Source of the DNA: Ignavibacteria bacterium
GTDB lineage: Bacteria > Bacteroidota > Ignavibacteria > Kapaibacteriales > UBA961
Assembly (NCBI GenBank): GCA_947491315.1
Contig: CANLII010000002.1
Coordinates: 62,001 to 126,000 of the forward strand
Direction of reading: 5' to 3'
DNA: 64,000 nucleotides
A program made the position numbers and the translations under genes. Below are positions 1 through 8,489 of this stretch, in pieces; within the stretch, counting starts at the first letter, position 1, and every line of letters begins with the position of its first letter. The notes beneath the pieces are model-generated. The model did not search any database. It saw only the letters and a list, made by a program, of their open reading frames with translations, and was not told where the DNA came from.

Positions 1-2
1 AT

Positions 3-494
3 GCTACGGTAGAAAGTATTTTGCATGAAGAAACCATCATGGTTCCCGGCATCAGCGGTCGTAATCCCTTGGAAATAAACAAAAGTCTCCTTGCTCGAAT
101 CATTGGTCCAAGATTAGAGGAAATTTTTGAACATTGTTTTGATGAATTAAGAAAATCCGGTTATATCCATCGTCTTCCTGCGGGAATAGTACTTACAGGT
201 GGCTCCTCATTATTGCATGGCAATGATGATTTGGCTTCGAGAATTTTCGGCATGCCAGTGAAGTTGGGGATTCCAAATGGAATGGATTTTGGTGGATTCG
301 GTAGTGAGATTGAACATCCCATGTTTTCAACTTCTGTCGGACTATTAATTGAACAAAAGAATATCCCAAGTACAAATGCTGAAACCCCAAAGCAAGAAAT
401 GATCCCGGAAATCAATAAAAGAAGTGAATCCACTGATAAGAATGAAAAACAATCATTCATTAAGAAGTTTTTTACCTTTTTTGATGAACTTTAA
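3..494 (+). CDS. ftsA: Cell division protein FtsA, C-terminal part (5' end outside window)
   Basis: The open frame enters from the left edge (first full codon at position 3) and ends at 494, giving 163 residues of the FtsA C-terminus. FtsA is the actin-like ATPase that ties the FtsZ ring to the inner membrane. The visible part has the phosphate-binding stretch IVLTGGSSLL and the late FtsA segment ending STSVGLL. A low-complexity charged linker follows, then a C-terminal amphipathic helix (SFIKKFFTFFDEL) of the kind that anchors FtsA to the membrane. ftsZ follows on the same strand, the usual ftsA-ftsZ order of the division cluster. The tracked ATG at 21 is internal. Identification is confident; only the N-terminal part is missing because of the window edge. 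Confidence 0.93.
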   Translation, partial: ATVESILHEETIMVPGISGRNPLEINKSLLARIIGPRLEEIFEHCFDELRKSGYIHRLPAGIVLTGGSSLLHGNDDLASRIFGMPVKLGIPNGMDFGGFGSEIEHPMFSTSVGLLIEQKNIPSTNAETPKQEMIPEINKRSESTDKNEKQSFIKKFFTFFDEL

Positions 495-667
495 TTTGAC
501 ATTGCCCCGCCTATTTCCTATATTGTCGAGCATGATTTACCTTTGCAGCTGGTAAATCACCCAAGCATACTCACATTATACAAATTCTGATACCATACTT
601 GTCATACAAGATATGCGATCTTTATTATGATAATTACTTTTTTCATAACACTTTTCCGGGGGGAAAT

Positions 668-2077
668 GTGATAACTATCGATACAGATTTAACCAAATAC
701 GGAGCAAAAATCCGTGTTATTGGCGTTGGTGGTGGTGGTGGAAATGCCATTAATAGCATGATACAACGCGGATTATCCGGGGTTGATTTCATTGCAGCTA
801 ATACAGATGCCCAGGCTCTGTCCAAAAATGCAGCTTCAATCAAATTGCATGTTGGAAAAGAGTCCACAAGAGGACTTGGCGCTGGTGGCAGACCTGAGAT
901 AGGCAAGGAAGCAGCGGAAGAAAATGCTGATGAAATTCGTGAGCATTTGGCTGGTAGTGACATGATCTTTGTCACAGCCGGAATGGGTGGTGGAACAGGT
1001 ACCGGTGGCGCGCCAGTTGTGGCAAGAATTGGTCGTGAACTTGGAGCATTGGTTGTTGGTATTGTCACCAACCCTTTTAATTTCGAAGCAAAGAAAAGAG
1101 CAAATATTGCTGAACAAGGAATCAATGAATTACGACAATATGTTGATGCATTGATTGTCATTCCAAATGAAAAACTTCTATCGATCATAGACCGCAATAC
1201 CTCTTTCATTGAGGCATTTCAAAAGGTAGATGATGTTCTGTATAATGCTACTCGCGGTATATCCGACATTATTTCTGGGAATGGATATATCAATGTTGAC
1301 TTTGCCGATGTACGCTCGATCATGAAAGACATGGGTGATGCACTCATGGGTATTGGTATAGCTTCCGGTGAACACAGAGCAATTTCCGCCGCACAAAATG
1401 CGCTCAATTCCCCATTGCTAGAGGGTGTTTCCATTTCAGGAGCACAAGGCTTGCTTGTAAATATAAGTGGTGGTTCAAGCATGACCATGCATGAAATTGG
1501 AGAAGCTGTTTCGATCATTGAGGAAAATGCCGGTAGTGATGTCAATCTCATCCATGGTATTGTCTACGATGAATCCCTTGATGATAAACTGATGATTACT
1601 GTTGTGGCAACCGGTTTCAAACGTGGACAATATATCTTGCCAAATGCATTAAATGTTCAACAGCAGAATCAAGAAAAAATCATTCCAGCACAAGTAGTGC
1701 AACAACCCACACCTGCTCCTATCATTAGAACAATTGCCGTTAATCCGCCTCAAGCTGATAATCGACAAACTAGAATTGTAGTGAAGCCGGTGAAGGTATA
1801 TGGTGACATTGATGATGAGCAATCAGCTCCTCAATTGTACCAGACTGTGCAAGAAAAACAACAAGAAGAACCAGTTCAAACAAATAGGAATCAACCCGCT
1901 TTCATGCGTCGTACAGATCCGAATATTGTTAGACAAGCAAATGGTGGATCCATTAGAATCAATTCTGTAAATGATTTACCTAATGGAGTGAGAAGTAATT
2001 CTCAGCCGGTGATTATTCGAGAACCAAAATCCTCAGTGGTTGAAAAACCAGCATTTTTGCGAAAGATAATGGACTAA
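668..2077 (+). CDS. ftsZ: Cell division GTPase FtsZ
   Basis: FtsZ is the tubulin-like GTPase that forms the cytokinetic ring. The glycine-rich nucleotide-binding start IGVGGGGGNA and the tubulin signature GGGTGTG (near residue 106) are intact. The tracked ORF starts at a TTG at 599, but its first 23 residues do not look like FtsZ. The GTG at 668 follows a purine-rich CCGGGGGGAAAT and gives MITIDTDLTKYGAKIRVIGV, a normal FtsZ N-terminus, so I choose it (469 aa). After the globular domain comes a long Q/P-rich linker. Oddly, the linker holds an internal PAFMRR near residue 409 as well as the terminal PAFLRK, so the FtsA-binding peptide appears twice. A strong terminator follows the stop. Confidence 0.95.
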   Translation: MITIDTDLTKYGAKIRVIGVGGGGGNAINSMIQRGLSGVDFIAANTDAQALSKNAASIKLHVGKESTRGLGAGGRPEIGKEAAEENADEIREHLAGSDMIFVTAGMGGGTGTGGAPVVARIGRELGALVVGIVTNPFNFEAKKRANIAEQGINELRQYVDALIVIPNEKLLSIIDRNTSFIEAFQKVDDVLYNATRGISDIISGNGYINVDFADVRSIMKDMGDALMGIGIASGEHRAISAAQNALNSPLLEGVSISGAQGLLVNISGGSSMTMHEIGEAVSIIEENAGSDVNLIHGIVYDESLDDKLMITVVATGFKRGQYILPNALNVQQQNQEKIIPAQVVQQPTPAPIIRTIAVNPPQADNRQTRIVVKPVKVYGDIDDEQSAPQLYQTVQEKQQEEPVQTNRNQPAFMRRTDPNIVRQANGGSIRINSVNDLPNGVRSNSQPVIIREPKSSVVEKPAFLRKIMD

Positions 2078-2084
2078 AAAAACG

Positions 2085-2111
2085 AAACCCTGATTCAATG
2101 AATCAGGGTTT
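2085..2111. terminator. Bidirectional intrinsic terminator between ftsZ and purB
   Basis: A perfect 12-bp stem (AAACCCTGATTC / GAATCAGGGTTT) with a 3-nt loop is flanked by T-runs in both reading directions. It lies in the 39-nt gap between the convergent ends of ftsZ and purB and so can serve both. Confidence 0.9.
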
Positions 2112-2116
2112 TTGCT

Positions 2117-3412
2117 TTATAGTCCACATCGTTCGAAAATGATATCTACGCTCTTCTGCAATGTCGTTCCCTTGCCAAAAATCTCTTTCAATTCTTGTTC
2201 GGAAATTATATTTGTTACTTCTTCATCCTCAGTAAGATTCAGAAGAAGCGAAGTTTTTTCCTGCCATGTTTTCATCGCTGATCTTTGTACCAATGCATAT
2301 GATTCCTCTCTGGTGAGACCTCTGCGCACAAATTCAAGAAGAATAGTTTGGGAGAATACAAGACCATATGTCTTTTCAATATTACTTTTCATTGTTTCCG
2401 GATATACCAATAACTTATCAATCATATTGATGGATAATTCCAGCATATAATCCAATGTGATCGTAGAATCCGGACATATCACGCGTTCTACACTACTATG
2501 AGAAATATCTCTTTCATGCCACAAAGCATTATTCTCCATGGCAGCCATCGCATTTCCACGCAGTAATCTTGCAAGTCCACAAATACGCTCTGAGACGATT
2601 GGATTACGCTTATGTGGCATTGCAGAACTTCCCTTTTGACCTTTTGAGAAATACTCTTCCGCTTCCAATACTTCAGATCTTTGTAGATGTCTGATTTCTG
2701 TAGCAATTTTTTCAAGGGATGAACCAATAATTGCTATAACTGAAAGAAATTCAGCGTGACGATCTCTTTGCACCACTTGAGTGGAAACCGGAGCAAATGA
2801 CAGACCAAGCTTCTTGCAAACATATTCTTCAACATATGGGGAAAGATGTTCGAATGTTCCAACAGCTCCTGAAATCTTACCTGTTGCAGCATGTTTTATA
2901 GCTTGTTCAAGTCGAATAATATTACGTTTTGACTCTTCAAACCATAGAGCACATTTTAAACCAAATGTCGTGGGCTCTGCATGAATTCCATGTGTTCTCC
3001 CAACACAGACTGCATACTTAAATTCTTTTGCTTTAGCAGCAAGAACATCCTTCAAGCGATAAAGTGATGCGAGTAATGATTCACCGGATTGCTTCATTTG
3101 AACTGCAAGACATGTATCGAGAACATCACTTGAGGTCATTCCCATGTGAATGAATCGAGAACTTGGTCCAACATACTCAGCAACATTCGTTAAGAAGGCT
3201 ATCACATCATGCTTTGTGGTCATCTCAATTTCAAGGACTTTTTCAACGTCAAACTGTGCCCTTTCACGGATGATGCGAACATCTTCCGCAGGAATCAATC
3301 CTAATTCAGATTGAGCTTCGCATGCAAGAATTTCAATTTCAAGCCAGATTGCATACTTGTTTTGATCTTCCCAAATATTGCCCATTTCGGGTCTGGTATA
3401 ACGACTAATCAT
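2117..3412 (-). CDS. purB: Adenylosuccinate lyase
   Basis: PurB cleaves SAICAR to AICAR and adenylosuccinate to AMP, both releasing fumarate, in cytoplasmic purine synthesis. The 431-aa protein has the fumarase/aspartase-superfamily signature GSSAMPHKRNPI, the GRTHGIHAEP segment and the TSSDVLDT segment carrying active-site residues. Its length is normal for the short bacterial PurB type. The start ATG overlaps the purC stop (ATGA), so the two genes are translationally coupled and ordered purC-purB. It ends against the shared terminator downstream of ftsZ. Nothing is unusual. Confidence 0.96.
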   Translation of the reverse strand: MISRYTRPEMGNIWEDQNKYAIWLEIEILACEAQSELGLIPAEDVRIIRERAQFDVEKVLEIEMTTKHDVIAFLTNVAEYVGPSSRFIHMGMTSSDVLDTCLAVQMKQSGESLLASLYRLKDVLAAKAKEFKYAVCVGRTHGIHAEPTTFGLKCALWFEESKRNIIRLEQAIKHAATGKISGAVGTFEHLSPYVEEYVCKKLGLSFAPVSTQVVQRDRHAEFLSVIAIIGSSLEKIATEIRHLQRSEVLEAEEYFSKGQKGSSAMPHKRNPIVSERICGLARLLRGNAMAAMENNALWHERDISHSSVERVICPDSTITLDYMLELSINMIDKLLVYPETMKSNIEKTYGLVFSQTILLEFVRRGLTREESYALVQRSAMKTWQEKTSLLLNLTEDEEVTNIISEQELKEIFGKGTTLQKSVDIIFERCGL

Positions 3413-4302
3413 GATGATGCTTGGTGTTGTTTCAAAATAGTGAGTGCTTGTTGATATTTGGATGTAATTGCATCTACTACCTGCTCAGGTAAATGAGGAG
3501 CAGGTGCTTGTTTATTCCAATCGAGCATATCCAAATAATCTCTTAAAACTTGTTTGTCAAAATTTTCTTGTACTTGTCCCAGTGCATACGAATCCTTCAA
3601 CCAATATCTTGATGAATCAGGAGTTAGCGCTTCATCTATAAGTATGAGCATACCATCCTCGTCCACACCAAACTCGAATTTGGTATCTGCCAAAATGATA
3701 CCTCGTTTCAGAGCATATTCATGAGCAAAAGCATAGAGCTCAAGTGAATATTGTTTAGCTTCTACTGCTCGATCACCGCATAATATTATTGCCTGTTCGA
3801 GGGTGATATTTTCATCATGTCCTTTTTCAGCTTTGGTTGCAGGAGTAAAGATAGGTGCATTCAATTGTTCGGATTGATGCAAACCATCCGGAAGCTCAAT
3901 TCCACATACAATTCCTGAAGATGCATATTCCTTCCAGCCTGAACCGGCCAAATAACCTCTAATAACGCATTCTATGGGTAATGGAGAAGTTTTCTTGACA
4001 AGCATGGAGCAGCCTTCCAATTGATCGGCAAAAGGTTTGCATATCTCAGGATAGTCTGCAGGATTGGAACTGATCACATGATTTGGGATGATATGTTTGG
4101 TCAACTCAAACCAAAAAAGAGATAATTCCGTGAGAATTTTCCCTTTTCCCGGAATGGGATCTTCCATTATGACATCGAAAGCGGAAATACGATCTGTTGC
4201 TACGATCAGGAGAGTTTTGCCAAGATCATAGACATCGCGAACCTTTCCTCTACGGAATAAGGGTAAACCTTTAAAATCGGTAAATCTGATTGCTTGTTCC
4301 AT
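3409..4302 (-). CDS. purC: Phosphoribosylaminoimidazole-succinocarboxamide synthase (SAICAR synthetase)
   Basis: PurC joins CAIR with aspartate using ATP to make SAICAR, the substrate of the next gene's product PurB. The early GLPLFRRGKVRDVYDL motif, ATDRISAFDV, ECVIRGYLAGSGWKEY and IDEALTPDSSRYW are all present. The tracked ORF begins at 4335, but a minus-strand TAAATTTG promoter element (4338-4345) sits only 2 nt before that ATG, so transcription probably starts at or inside those codons. I choose the ATG at 4302 (MEQAIRFTDFKG, 297 aa), which matches the family N-terminus. It is transcribed divergently from the DUF3098 gene and overlaps purB by 4 nt. Confidence 0.95.
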   Translation of the reverse strand: MEQAIRFTDFKGLPLFRRGKVRDVYDLGKTLLIVATDRISAFDVIMEDPIPGKGKILTELSLFWFELTKHIIPNHVISSNPADYPEICKPFADQLEGCSMLVKKTSPLPIECVIRGYLAGSGWKEYASSGIVCGIELPDGLHQSEQLNAPIFTPATKAEKGHDENITLEQAIILCGDRAVEAKQYSLELYAFAHEYALKRGIILADTKFEFGVDEDGMLILIDEALTPDSSRYWLKDSYALGQVQENFDKQVLRDYLDMLDWNKQAPAPHLPEQVVDAITSKYQQALTILKQHQASS

Positions 4303-4337
4303 GGTACTTTTGAAAGGAATTTTGTGGGTTTTCATTC

Positions 4338-4345
4338 CAAATTTA
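4338..4345 (-). promoter_or_regulatory. Bacteroidota-type -7 element upstream of purC
   Basis: TAAATTTG on the minus strand matches the TAnnTTTG -7 consensus. I see no clear -33 TTTG at the usual distance. It argues for the downstream ATG (4302) as the purC start. Confidence 0.5.
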
Positions 4346-4415
4346 CTAAAATTGACTGGGCATTACTGCTTAGAGTTTTCAACATTACAACTATGTGGTT
4401 TCTCTATTGATTTCG

Positions 4416-4423
4416 TATCTTTG
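4416..4423 (+). promoter_or_regulatory. Bacteroidota-type -7 element upstream of the DUF3098 gene
   Basis: TATCTTTG matches TAnnTTTG and lies 23 nt before the chosen ATG at 4447. No convincing -33 box is visible. Confidence 0.45.
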
Positions 4424-4446
4424 CATATTAATTTTTGGAGTTCAGC

Positions 4447-4746
4447 ATGTCAGCCTCAAAATCACGACGCCAAATCGGGAAACAAAAGCAACAAACAGTT
4501 TCCTCTGCTTCATGGAATTTCCCTCTTCATTCATATAATTATAAGATCATCGGCTCTGGTATAATTGTTATTGCAATAGCGTATGGATTGATGTCTACTG
4601 CAATTTCGGATGATCCGACACAATGGAATAATCCTTTGGCTGTGACCATTGCTCCGGTACTTCTTGCAATTGGTTATTGCGGTATTATACCTTATGGTTT
4701 ACTGGCTCGTAAGAAAGAAACCGCAGAGATTTCATCAGAATCTTAA
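4447..4746 (+). CDS. DUF3098-family small membrane protein
   Basis: A 99-aa protein with a polar N-terminus (about 30 residues) and two hydrophobic segments (GSGIIVIAIAYGLM, then VTIAPVLLAIGYCGIIPYGL) separated by a short SDDPTQWNNPL loop. This layout and the DDP loop fit DUF3098, a Bacteroidota family often near ftsX or undecaprenyl-diphosphatase genes; its function is unknown. The tracked start is a TTG at 4435, but a GGAG at 4437-4440 is correctly placed for the ATG at 4447, so I use that. The DUF1232 gene begins 8 nt later and probably shares the transcript. The family call rests on layout and remembered consensus, not a search. Confidence 0.7.
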   Translation: MSASKSRRQIGKQKQQTVSSASWNFPLHSYNYKIIGSGIIVIAIAYGLMSTAISDDPTQWNNPLAVTIAPVLLAIGYCGIIPYGLLARKKETAEISSES

Positions 4747-4754
4747 TACAACAC

Positions 4755-5135
4755 ATGAATGAGGGGCAAAGAATAACAACTGAAAAAACCATTGATGCAA
4801 TGGCAGACTCTATAAAACCCGGTCAAGAAGAGCAGGTTCTTAGAGATATTCCACAAAAGATGGAGCAATTGGAGCATTCAAAAAGTAATACAATCAGGGA
4901 ATTATTACATAATGTTCGTATTGCATTTTCAATGCTTAGAGACTCCGACTATTCCCTCTCATGGAAAACAAAAACTCTCTTGATAGCAGGATTGGTTTAT
5001 TTCCTTCTACCCACTGATTTAACGCCTGATTTCATACCCTTGATTGGCTATATCGATGATGCCGCTGTTATGACTGCAATCTTCAAAAGGATTGCACATG
5101 AAGTGAAACACTATAAGCTGATGCGTAAAATCTAA
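4755..5135 (+). CDS. DUF1232 (YkvA-like) membrane-associated protein
   Basis: A 126-aa protein with a charged N-terminal half and a C-terminal DUF1232 domain. The visible part runs KTLLIAGLVYFLLPTDLTPD, then FIPLIGYIDDAAVM; the LPTDLTPDFIP and GYIDDAAV motifs are diagnostic. The family is widespread, small and membrane-embedded, with no assigned reaction. The gene sits 8 nt after the DUF3098 gene, and its last 4 nt overlap the stop of the convergent TetR gene. The function is unknown; the family call is firm. Confidence 0.85.
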   Translation: MNEGQRITTEKTIDAMADSIKPGQEEQVLRDIPQKMEQLEHSKSNTIRELLHNVRIAFSMLRDSDYSLSWKTKTLLIAGLVYFLLPTDLTPDFIPLIGYIDDAAVMTAIFKRIAHEVKHYKLMRKI

Positions 5136-5812
5136 GACTTCTCACCGGGAGTCATTTTGGTTGCTCTTAGCAAACCAATAATCCATTGTTTTAAGTCATC
5201 CACAATTGATTGATGTTTCCCAATATCTGTCATAGATGGAAGATGTTCTGAAAAGTATCGTTGATACAATGACATTTCAATAATCGTTGAAGCCAGAGCT
5301 TTTGGAAATGGATAATCAGGACTATATTCGGATAATAAATCGGCTATATGGGAAGTAGTCGATTTCAATGTGCGAAATGCACCATGATTATTGTCGGCAT
5401 CCACATGTTTAGTCATGAATGTTTTTACAGATTCACCTATAACTATAGCATAAATCACTTCTCCGGGTATCTTTCCATTCTCATATGGAATATCGGGTGA
5501 AGTGCATAGTAAATCCACTATTGAATACAACTTCTCTTCATGAGATGCATTAGAGTGGATGATTATCTCGCAATGTTGATCGATCATACCCCAATACATT
5601 GCCATGATAAAAAGGAGAAATTTATGTTTGTTCTCAAAATATCTATAGATAGATGCTTCGGGGGAACCAATCGCTTTACCTAGTTTTTTGAAATTCATTT
5701 CTTCAAATCCCAGCTCTGCGATCATATAAATACCATTCTTAACAATGCTTCTTCCCAATTCGGTTTGTCTTGGGTCTTTGAGAGCAAAGTGAATGATGGA
5801 TGCAAAAGCCAT
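5132..5812 (-). CDS. TetR-family transcriptional regulator
   Basis: A 226-aa protein with an N-terminal TetR DNA-binding domain. Helix 1 is around GRSIVKNGIYMIAELG, and the helix-turn-helix includes FKKLGKAIGSPEASIYRYFE with the family's typical IYRYFENK ending. The C-terminal two thirds are helical and specific to this protein, as expected for a ligand-binding domain; the ligand is unknown. The ATG at 5812 lies inside the upstream ORF (5722..6033, different frame), and DPRQTELGRS shows that this frame is real from about 5779. It may be translationally coupled to the upstream ORF or be part of a disrupted longer gene. The EamA transporter upstream in the same direction is a possible target. 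Confidence 0.85.
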   Translation of the reverse strand: MAFASIIHFALKDPRQTELGRSIVKNGIYMIAELGFEEMNFKKLGKAIGSPEASIYRYFENKHKFLLFIMAMYWGMIDQHCEIIIHSNASHEEKLYSIVDLLCTSPDIPYENGKIPGEVIYAIVIGESVKTFMTKHVDADNNHGAFRTLKSTTSHIADLLSEYSPDYPFPKALASTIIEMSLYQRYFSEHLPSMTDIGKHQSIVDDLKQWIIGLLRATKMTPGEKS

Positions 5813-6033
5813 ATCTCTTGTTCCATCTTCGAGGCAAACATCGAAGCCGTCAATCGTGCATATTCAATCTCTTCTCCTGAATTCTCAAGTGCAATTGCAT
5901 GAAGGCCAAGCAAAGTTGAGGTTGATGTTGATTCTAAACATGAATCCGACAAATTCAAACCATGTTTTTGTTTCATGTCAAGAATATGAGATATAATCAT
6001 TCTTCTCAATATCAATTGATAATCTTGAATCAA
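5722..6033 (-). CDS. Unrecognised small ORF between ORF 6030..6470 and the TetR gene (possible frameshift product)
   Basis: A 103-aa ORF opening with a TTG whose TGA neighbour ends the upstream ORF (TTGA). The translated start is helical and plausible as coding (IQDYQLILRRMIISHILDM), and in-frame residues before the TTG (HSSDIQRL) also look protein-like. That would fit a continuation of the upstream ORF after a one-base shift. The last 30 or so residues are probably a shadow, because the TetR frame is clearly used over the same bases. I do not recognise the sequence. It may be a coupled gene, the middle of a frameshifted gene, or noise. Confidence 0.35.
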   Translation of the reverse strand: MIQDYQLILRRMIISHILDMKQKHGLNLSDSCLESTSTSTLLGLHAIALENSGEEIEYARLTASMFASKMEQEIWLLHPSFTLLSKTQDKPNWEEALLRMVFI

Positions 6034-6470
6034 ACGCTGAATATCGGAAGAGTGATTGTAATCGGAGTATTAGAAGGATAAAGAACACCGAAAAATGCAT
6101 CGGGAGTCTTTTCAAACAACACACATAATGAAGCAGTGTCAAGGTCATGTATTGTAGATTGATCTGTCCAGTATGGAATCACGGCAGGAAAACGAATCGG
6201 ACCATTGGTTTCAGTCATGGATATCGAATCAAAGACATATACCGATGAGTAGATACCCATGAGCTTGGCAGCATCTTTAAGTATAAATCCACTTGTCCAA
6301 AATGGATACTTTAAACCCGGCAAGAACTCTGTATCTAGTGATTCATTGATCACATTTGATGATTGCTCAAAAAAATCATCCACCTGATGAGGAAACATCT
6401 CTTTGTCTGTGGATGTCAGAGATTCAAGAACCGAAATAAGTGTTGATTTCATAATTGATTCAAATATCAA
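6030..6470 (-). CDS. Unrecognised protein upstream of the TetR gene
   Basis: A 146-aa ORF I cannot assign. It is soluble-looking, with an acidic helical N-terminus (VDDFFEQSSNVINESLDTEF) and a mixed region ending PSNTPITITLPIFSV. An alternative ATG at 6452 gives a start at MKSTLISVLESL. It lies 71 nt downstream of the EamA gene and overlaps the next ORF by TTGA. The next ORF may be its frameshifted continuation, because residues in the adjacent frame look coding before that ORF's only start codon. No domain, signal peptide or membrane segment is visible. Confidence 0.5.
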   Translation of the reverse strand: MIFESIMKSTLISVLESLTSTDKEMFPHQVDDFFEQSSNVINESLDTEFLPGLKYPFWTSGFILKDAAKLMGIYSSVYVFDSISMTETNGPIRFPAVIPYWTDQSTIHDLDTASLCVLFEKTPDAFFGVLYPSNTPITITLPIFSV

Positions 6471-6541
6471 AAGAATGATCTGATAGTATTACTATCAAAA
6501 ACAGTTCCCAAACGATCTGAACCGTGCATTATTGTTATGAA

Positions 6542-7399
6542 TCATCCAAGTTGAGTGATAACAACTCCTATAATTGCGATAATCGCACCAAATATGAAAA
6601 ATTCACTCGGAAGGGCATTAAACAGGAAATACGCCATTACTGTGGTTAAAACCGGTTGAATATTATTGAATACAGCCAGTTTGCTTGCCTCCATTTTAGT
6701 CAAGGCAATATACCATAAAGCATATCCGAGACCGCTTGTAATCACGCCTAAATAAAACAGTTGAAACCAAATCGATGAATCATATGTGGTGGGAGCTATT
6801 TCAAATGGCAATGACATAGCAATCGGAACATACAGAATCAAACCTGTGAACATGCTTATTCCCGTGGTAAATATGCCTCCATATTTCATGGCATATTTTT
6901 TACCCATTGTAGTATATACTGCCCATGAAATACTAGCCATGAGAACCATGATATTCCCAAGAAACTGTTCACTGCCAAATGCCAATCCATTTTCAAATAA
7001 GACAATGAATGTTCCAATCATCGCTATGATGATGCCAAACAGCTTCCGTTTTGTCAAGGTCTCACCCAGAAATATGACTGCAATCATCAATACGAATGCA
7101 GGTGTGAGTGCATAAGCAAGAGAAGCATTTGCCGGAGTTGTATATCGAACACCCCAAATAAACAATAACTGATTGATCGGCATATTCAAAGCACCAAGCA
7201 CAAAGAAACCCAATATGTCTTCTTTCTCTATAGTTTTCATACTCTTACGGATGACCAAGAACCATACTCCATAAGCCATTACCGAAAAGAAGCCTCTGAA
7301 AAGAACAACCGTTGAAGGATGAATGAGCGAAGTGATATGTTTTGCGAATAAATGCGTGCTTGAGGCAATGATTTGTTGCAGGAGTATTAAAGGATACAT
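6542..7399 (-). CDS. EamA/DMT-family transporter
   Basis: A 285-aa integral membrane protein of the drug/metabolite transporter superfamily. About ten hydrophobic helices form two EamA repeats. The first includes RGFFSVMAYGVWFLV and NASLAYALTPAFVLMIAVIF, followed by GETLTKRKL, the typical end of repeat 1. The second includes GNIMVLMASISWAVYTTMGK and closes with AIIAIIGVVI. EamA proteins export small metabolites or amino acids; the substrate cannot be read from sequence. The length is normal. The gene precedes the unknown ORFs and the TetR gene in the same direction and could be under that regulator. Confidence 0.88.
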   Translation of the reverse strand: MYPLILLQQIIASSTHLFAKHITSLIHPSTVVLFRGFFSVMAYGVWFLVIRKSMKTIEKEDILGFFVLGALNMPINQLLFIWGVRYTTPANASLAYALTPAFVLMIAVIFLGETLTKRKLFGIIIAMIGTFIVLFENGLAFGSEQFLGNIMVLMASISWAVYTTMGKKYAMKYGGIFTTGISMFTGLILYVPIAMSLPFEIAPTTYDSSIWFQLFYLGVITSGLGYALWYIALTKMEASKLAVFNNIQPVLTTVMAYFLFNALPSEFFIFGAIIAIIGVVITQLG

Positions 7400-7441
7400 G
7401 AAGGATATTCAGAAGAAATGTGTGAATTTGCATCATAGCAC

Positions 7442-7449
7442 TAAATTTG
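7442..7449 (+). promoter_or_regulatory. Bacteroidota-type -7 element upstream of the glycan cluster
   Basis: TAAATTTG fits TAnnTTTG and lies 29 nt before the ATG at 7479. The nearest upstream TTTG (7427-7430) is only 11 nt away, shorter than the usual spacer, so the -33 box is not convincing. Confidence 0.4.
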
Positions 7450-7478
7450 TGCCATTCATTGATCAATTATGACCTACT

Positions 7479-8489
7479 ATGTCAGAATCAGAGAAAGTAT
7501 TCAGTTTTGATGCGAATATTTCTATTCACCCTTTTGGTGATGGTAAGATAACCGATGGACTTTGGGATGAATTCGTTCGAACATCCGATAATGGGACAAT
7601 GTTCCATTTACGGAAGTTTCTCACATATCATCCCGAAGGAAGATTTGAAGATCATTCTTTGTATGTTTTGAGAAATGAGAAACTTTTCGCGGTTTTTCCG
7701 GCAATTCAACAAAAGCGTGATGGGAAATGGATGTTGAATTCACATGGGGGTGCATCTTATGGAGGATTTGTGTATCCGGCTCAATGCAATATTCGAGATG
7801 CATTTTTAATGGTTGAGCGATTGATTGAATATGCCCAAGAACATGATTTCGAGGGTATTCAACTCACTCTTCCCCCGATGATGTATGCAAAGCACTTGTC
7901 GAATTATCTTGATTTTGCACTTGTAAAACATGGATTTTCTTACCTTAAAAGAGAGATTTCTAGTCTTGTGGATTTACGAAGTCCTAAAGATATTGAAAGT
8001 GAATTTCGTCCAGAAGCAAGAACTGCATTAAATAAAGCACGCAAGTCCGGCATCGTGATCAAACAATCAAATGATTATCATGCCTATTATGATATTCTTA
8101 AAAATAATCTTCGGATGCGTCATGGAGTTCAGCCTACTCATTCACTAGAAGAATTGATGGATCTTACAGAGCGTTTTCCGGAAGACATCAAATTATGGGG
8201 TGCCTATTTGGATGATCGAATGATTGCTGGAGTCTGTACATTTGCCGCAAATGAAGAAGTGATTTTGGCATTTTACATTAGTCATGATGATGATTTTCAA
8301 GAATATAGAGCCGTGAATTTACTCTTTGCAACCATCATGGAAGAATCAGCGAAGCTCCGTTTTTCCTATTTAGATTTTGGGATTTTCACAGTGAATATGG
8401 ATCCTAATTGGGGACTAGGCAGATTCAAGGAAAATTTTGGAAGTCGAGGAATTTTCAGAGATACATTCATCAAGTACTTTCATTCTTGA
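7479..8489 (+). CDS. FemAB/GNAT-like acyltransferase (peptidoglycan or cell-surface modification)
   Basis: A 336-aa protein with two GNAT-like halves, as in FemAB/BioF2-like acetyltransferases. The N-terminal half carries WDEFVRTSDNGTMFHL, a common FemAB opening, and SHGGASYGGFVYP. The C-terminal half carries ARTALNKARKSGIVIK and LWGAYLDDRMIAGVCTFAAN, the usual acyl-CoA-binding core fold. Family members transfer amino acids or acyl groups onto wall or surface precursors; the substrate here is unknown. Its TGA overlaps the ATG of the glycosyltransferase, so it is the first gene of a three-gene glycan operon. The call is by motif layout; the exact reaction is open. Confidence 0.75.
   Translation: MSESEKVFSFDANISIHPFGDGKITDGLWDEFVRTSDNGTMFHLRKFLTYHPEGRFEDHSLYVLRNEKLFAVFPAIQQKRDGKWMLNSHGGASYGGFVYPAQCNIRDAFLMVERLIEYAQEHDFEGIQLTLPPMMYAKHLSNYLDFALVKHGFSYLKREISSLVDLRSPKDIESEFRPEARTALNKARKSGIVIKQSNDYHAYYDILKNNLRMRHGVQPTHSLEELMDLTERFPEDIKLWGAYLDDRMIAGVCTFAANEEVILAFYISHDDDFQEYRAVNLLFATIMEESAKLRFSYLDFGIFTVNMDPNWGLGRFKENFGSRGIFRDTFIKYFHS

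Noticed and set aside
599-667. N-terminal extension of FtsZ from a TTG at 599
   Set aside because: The 23 extra residues do not resemble FtsZ, and the GTG at 668 has a purine-rich site before it.
643-1209. Minus-strand ORF of 188 aa over ftsZ
   Set aside because: Low-complexity Pro/Ala-rich translation opposite the conserved FtsZ GTPase core; a shadow frame.
2112-2450. Plus-strand ORF of 112 aa
   Set aside because: It lies wholly antisense to purB, which has complete motifs; a shadow frame.
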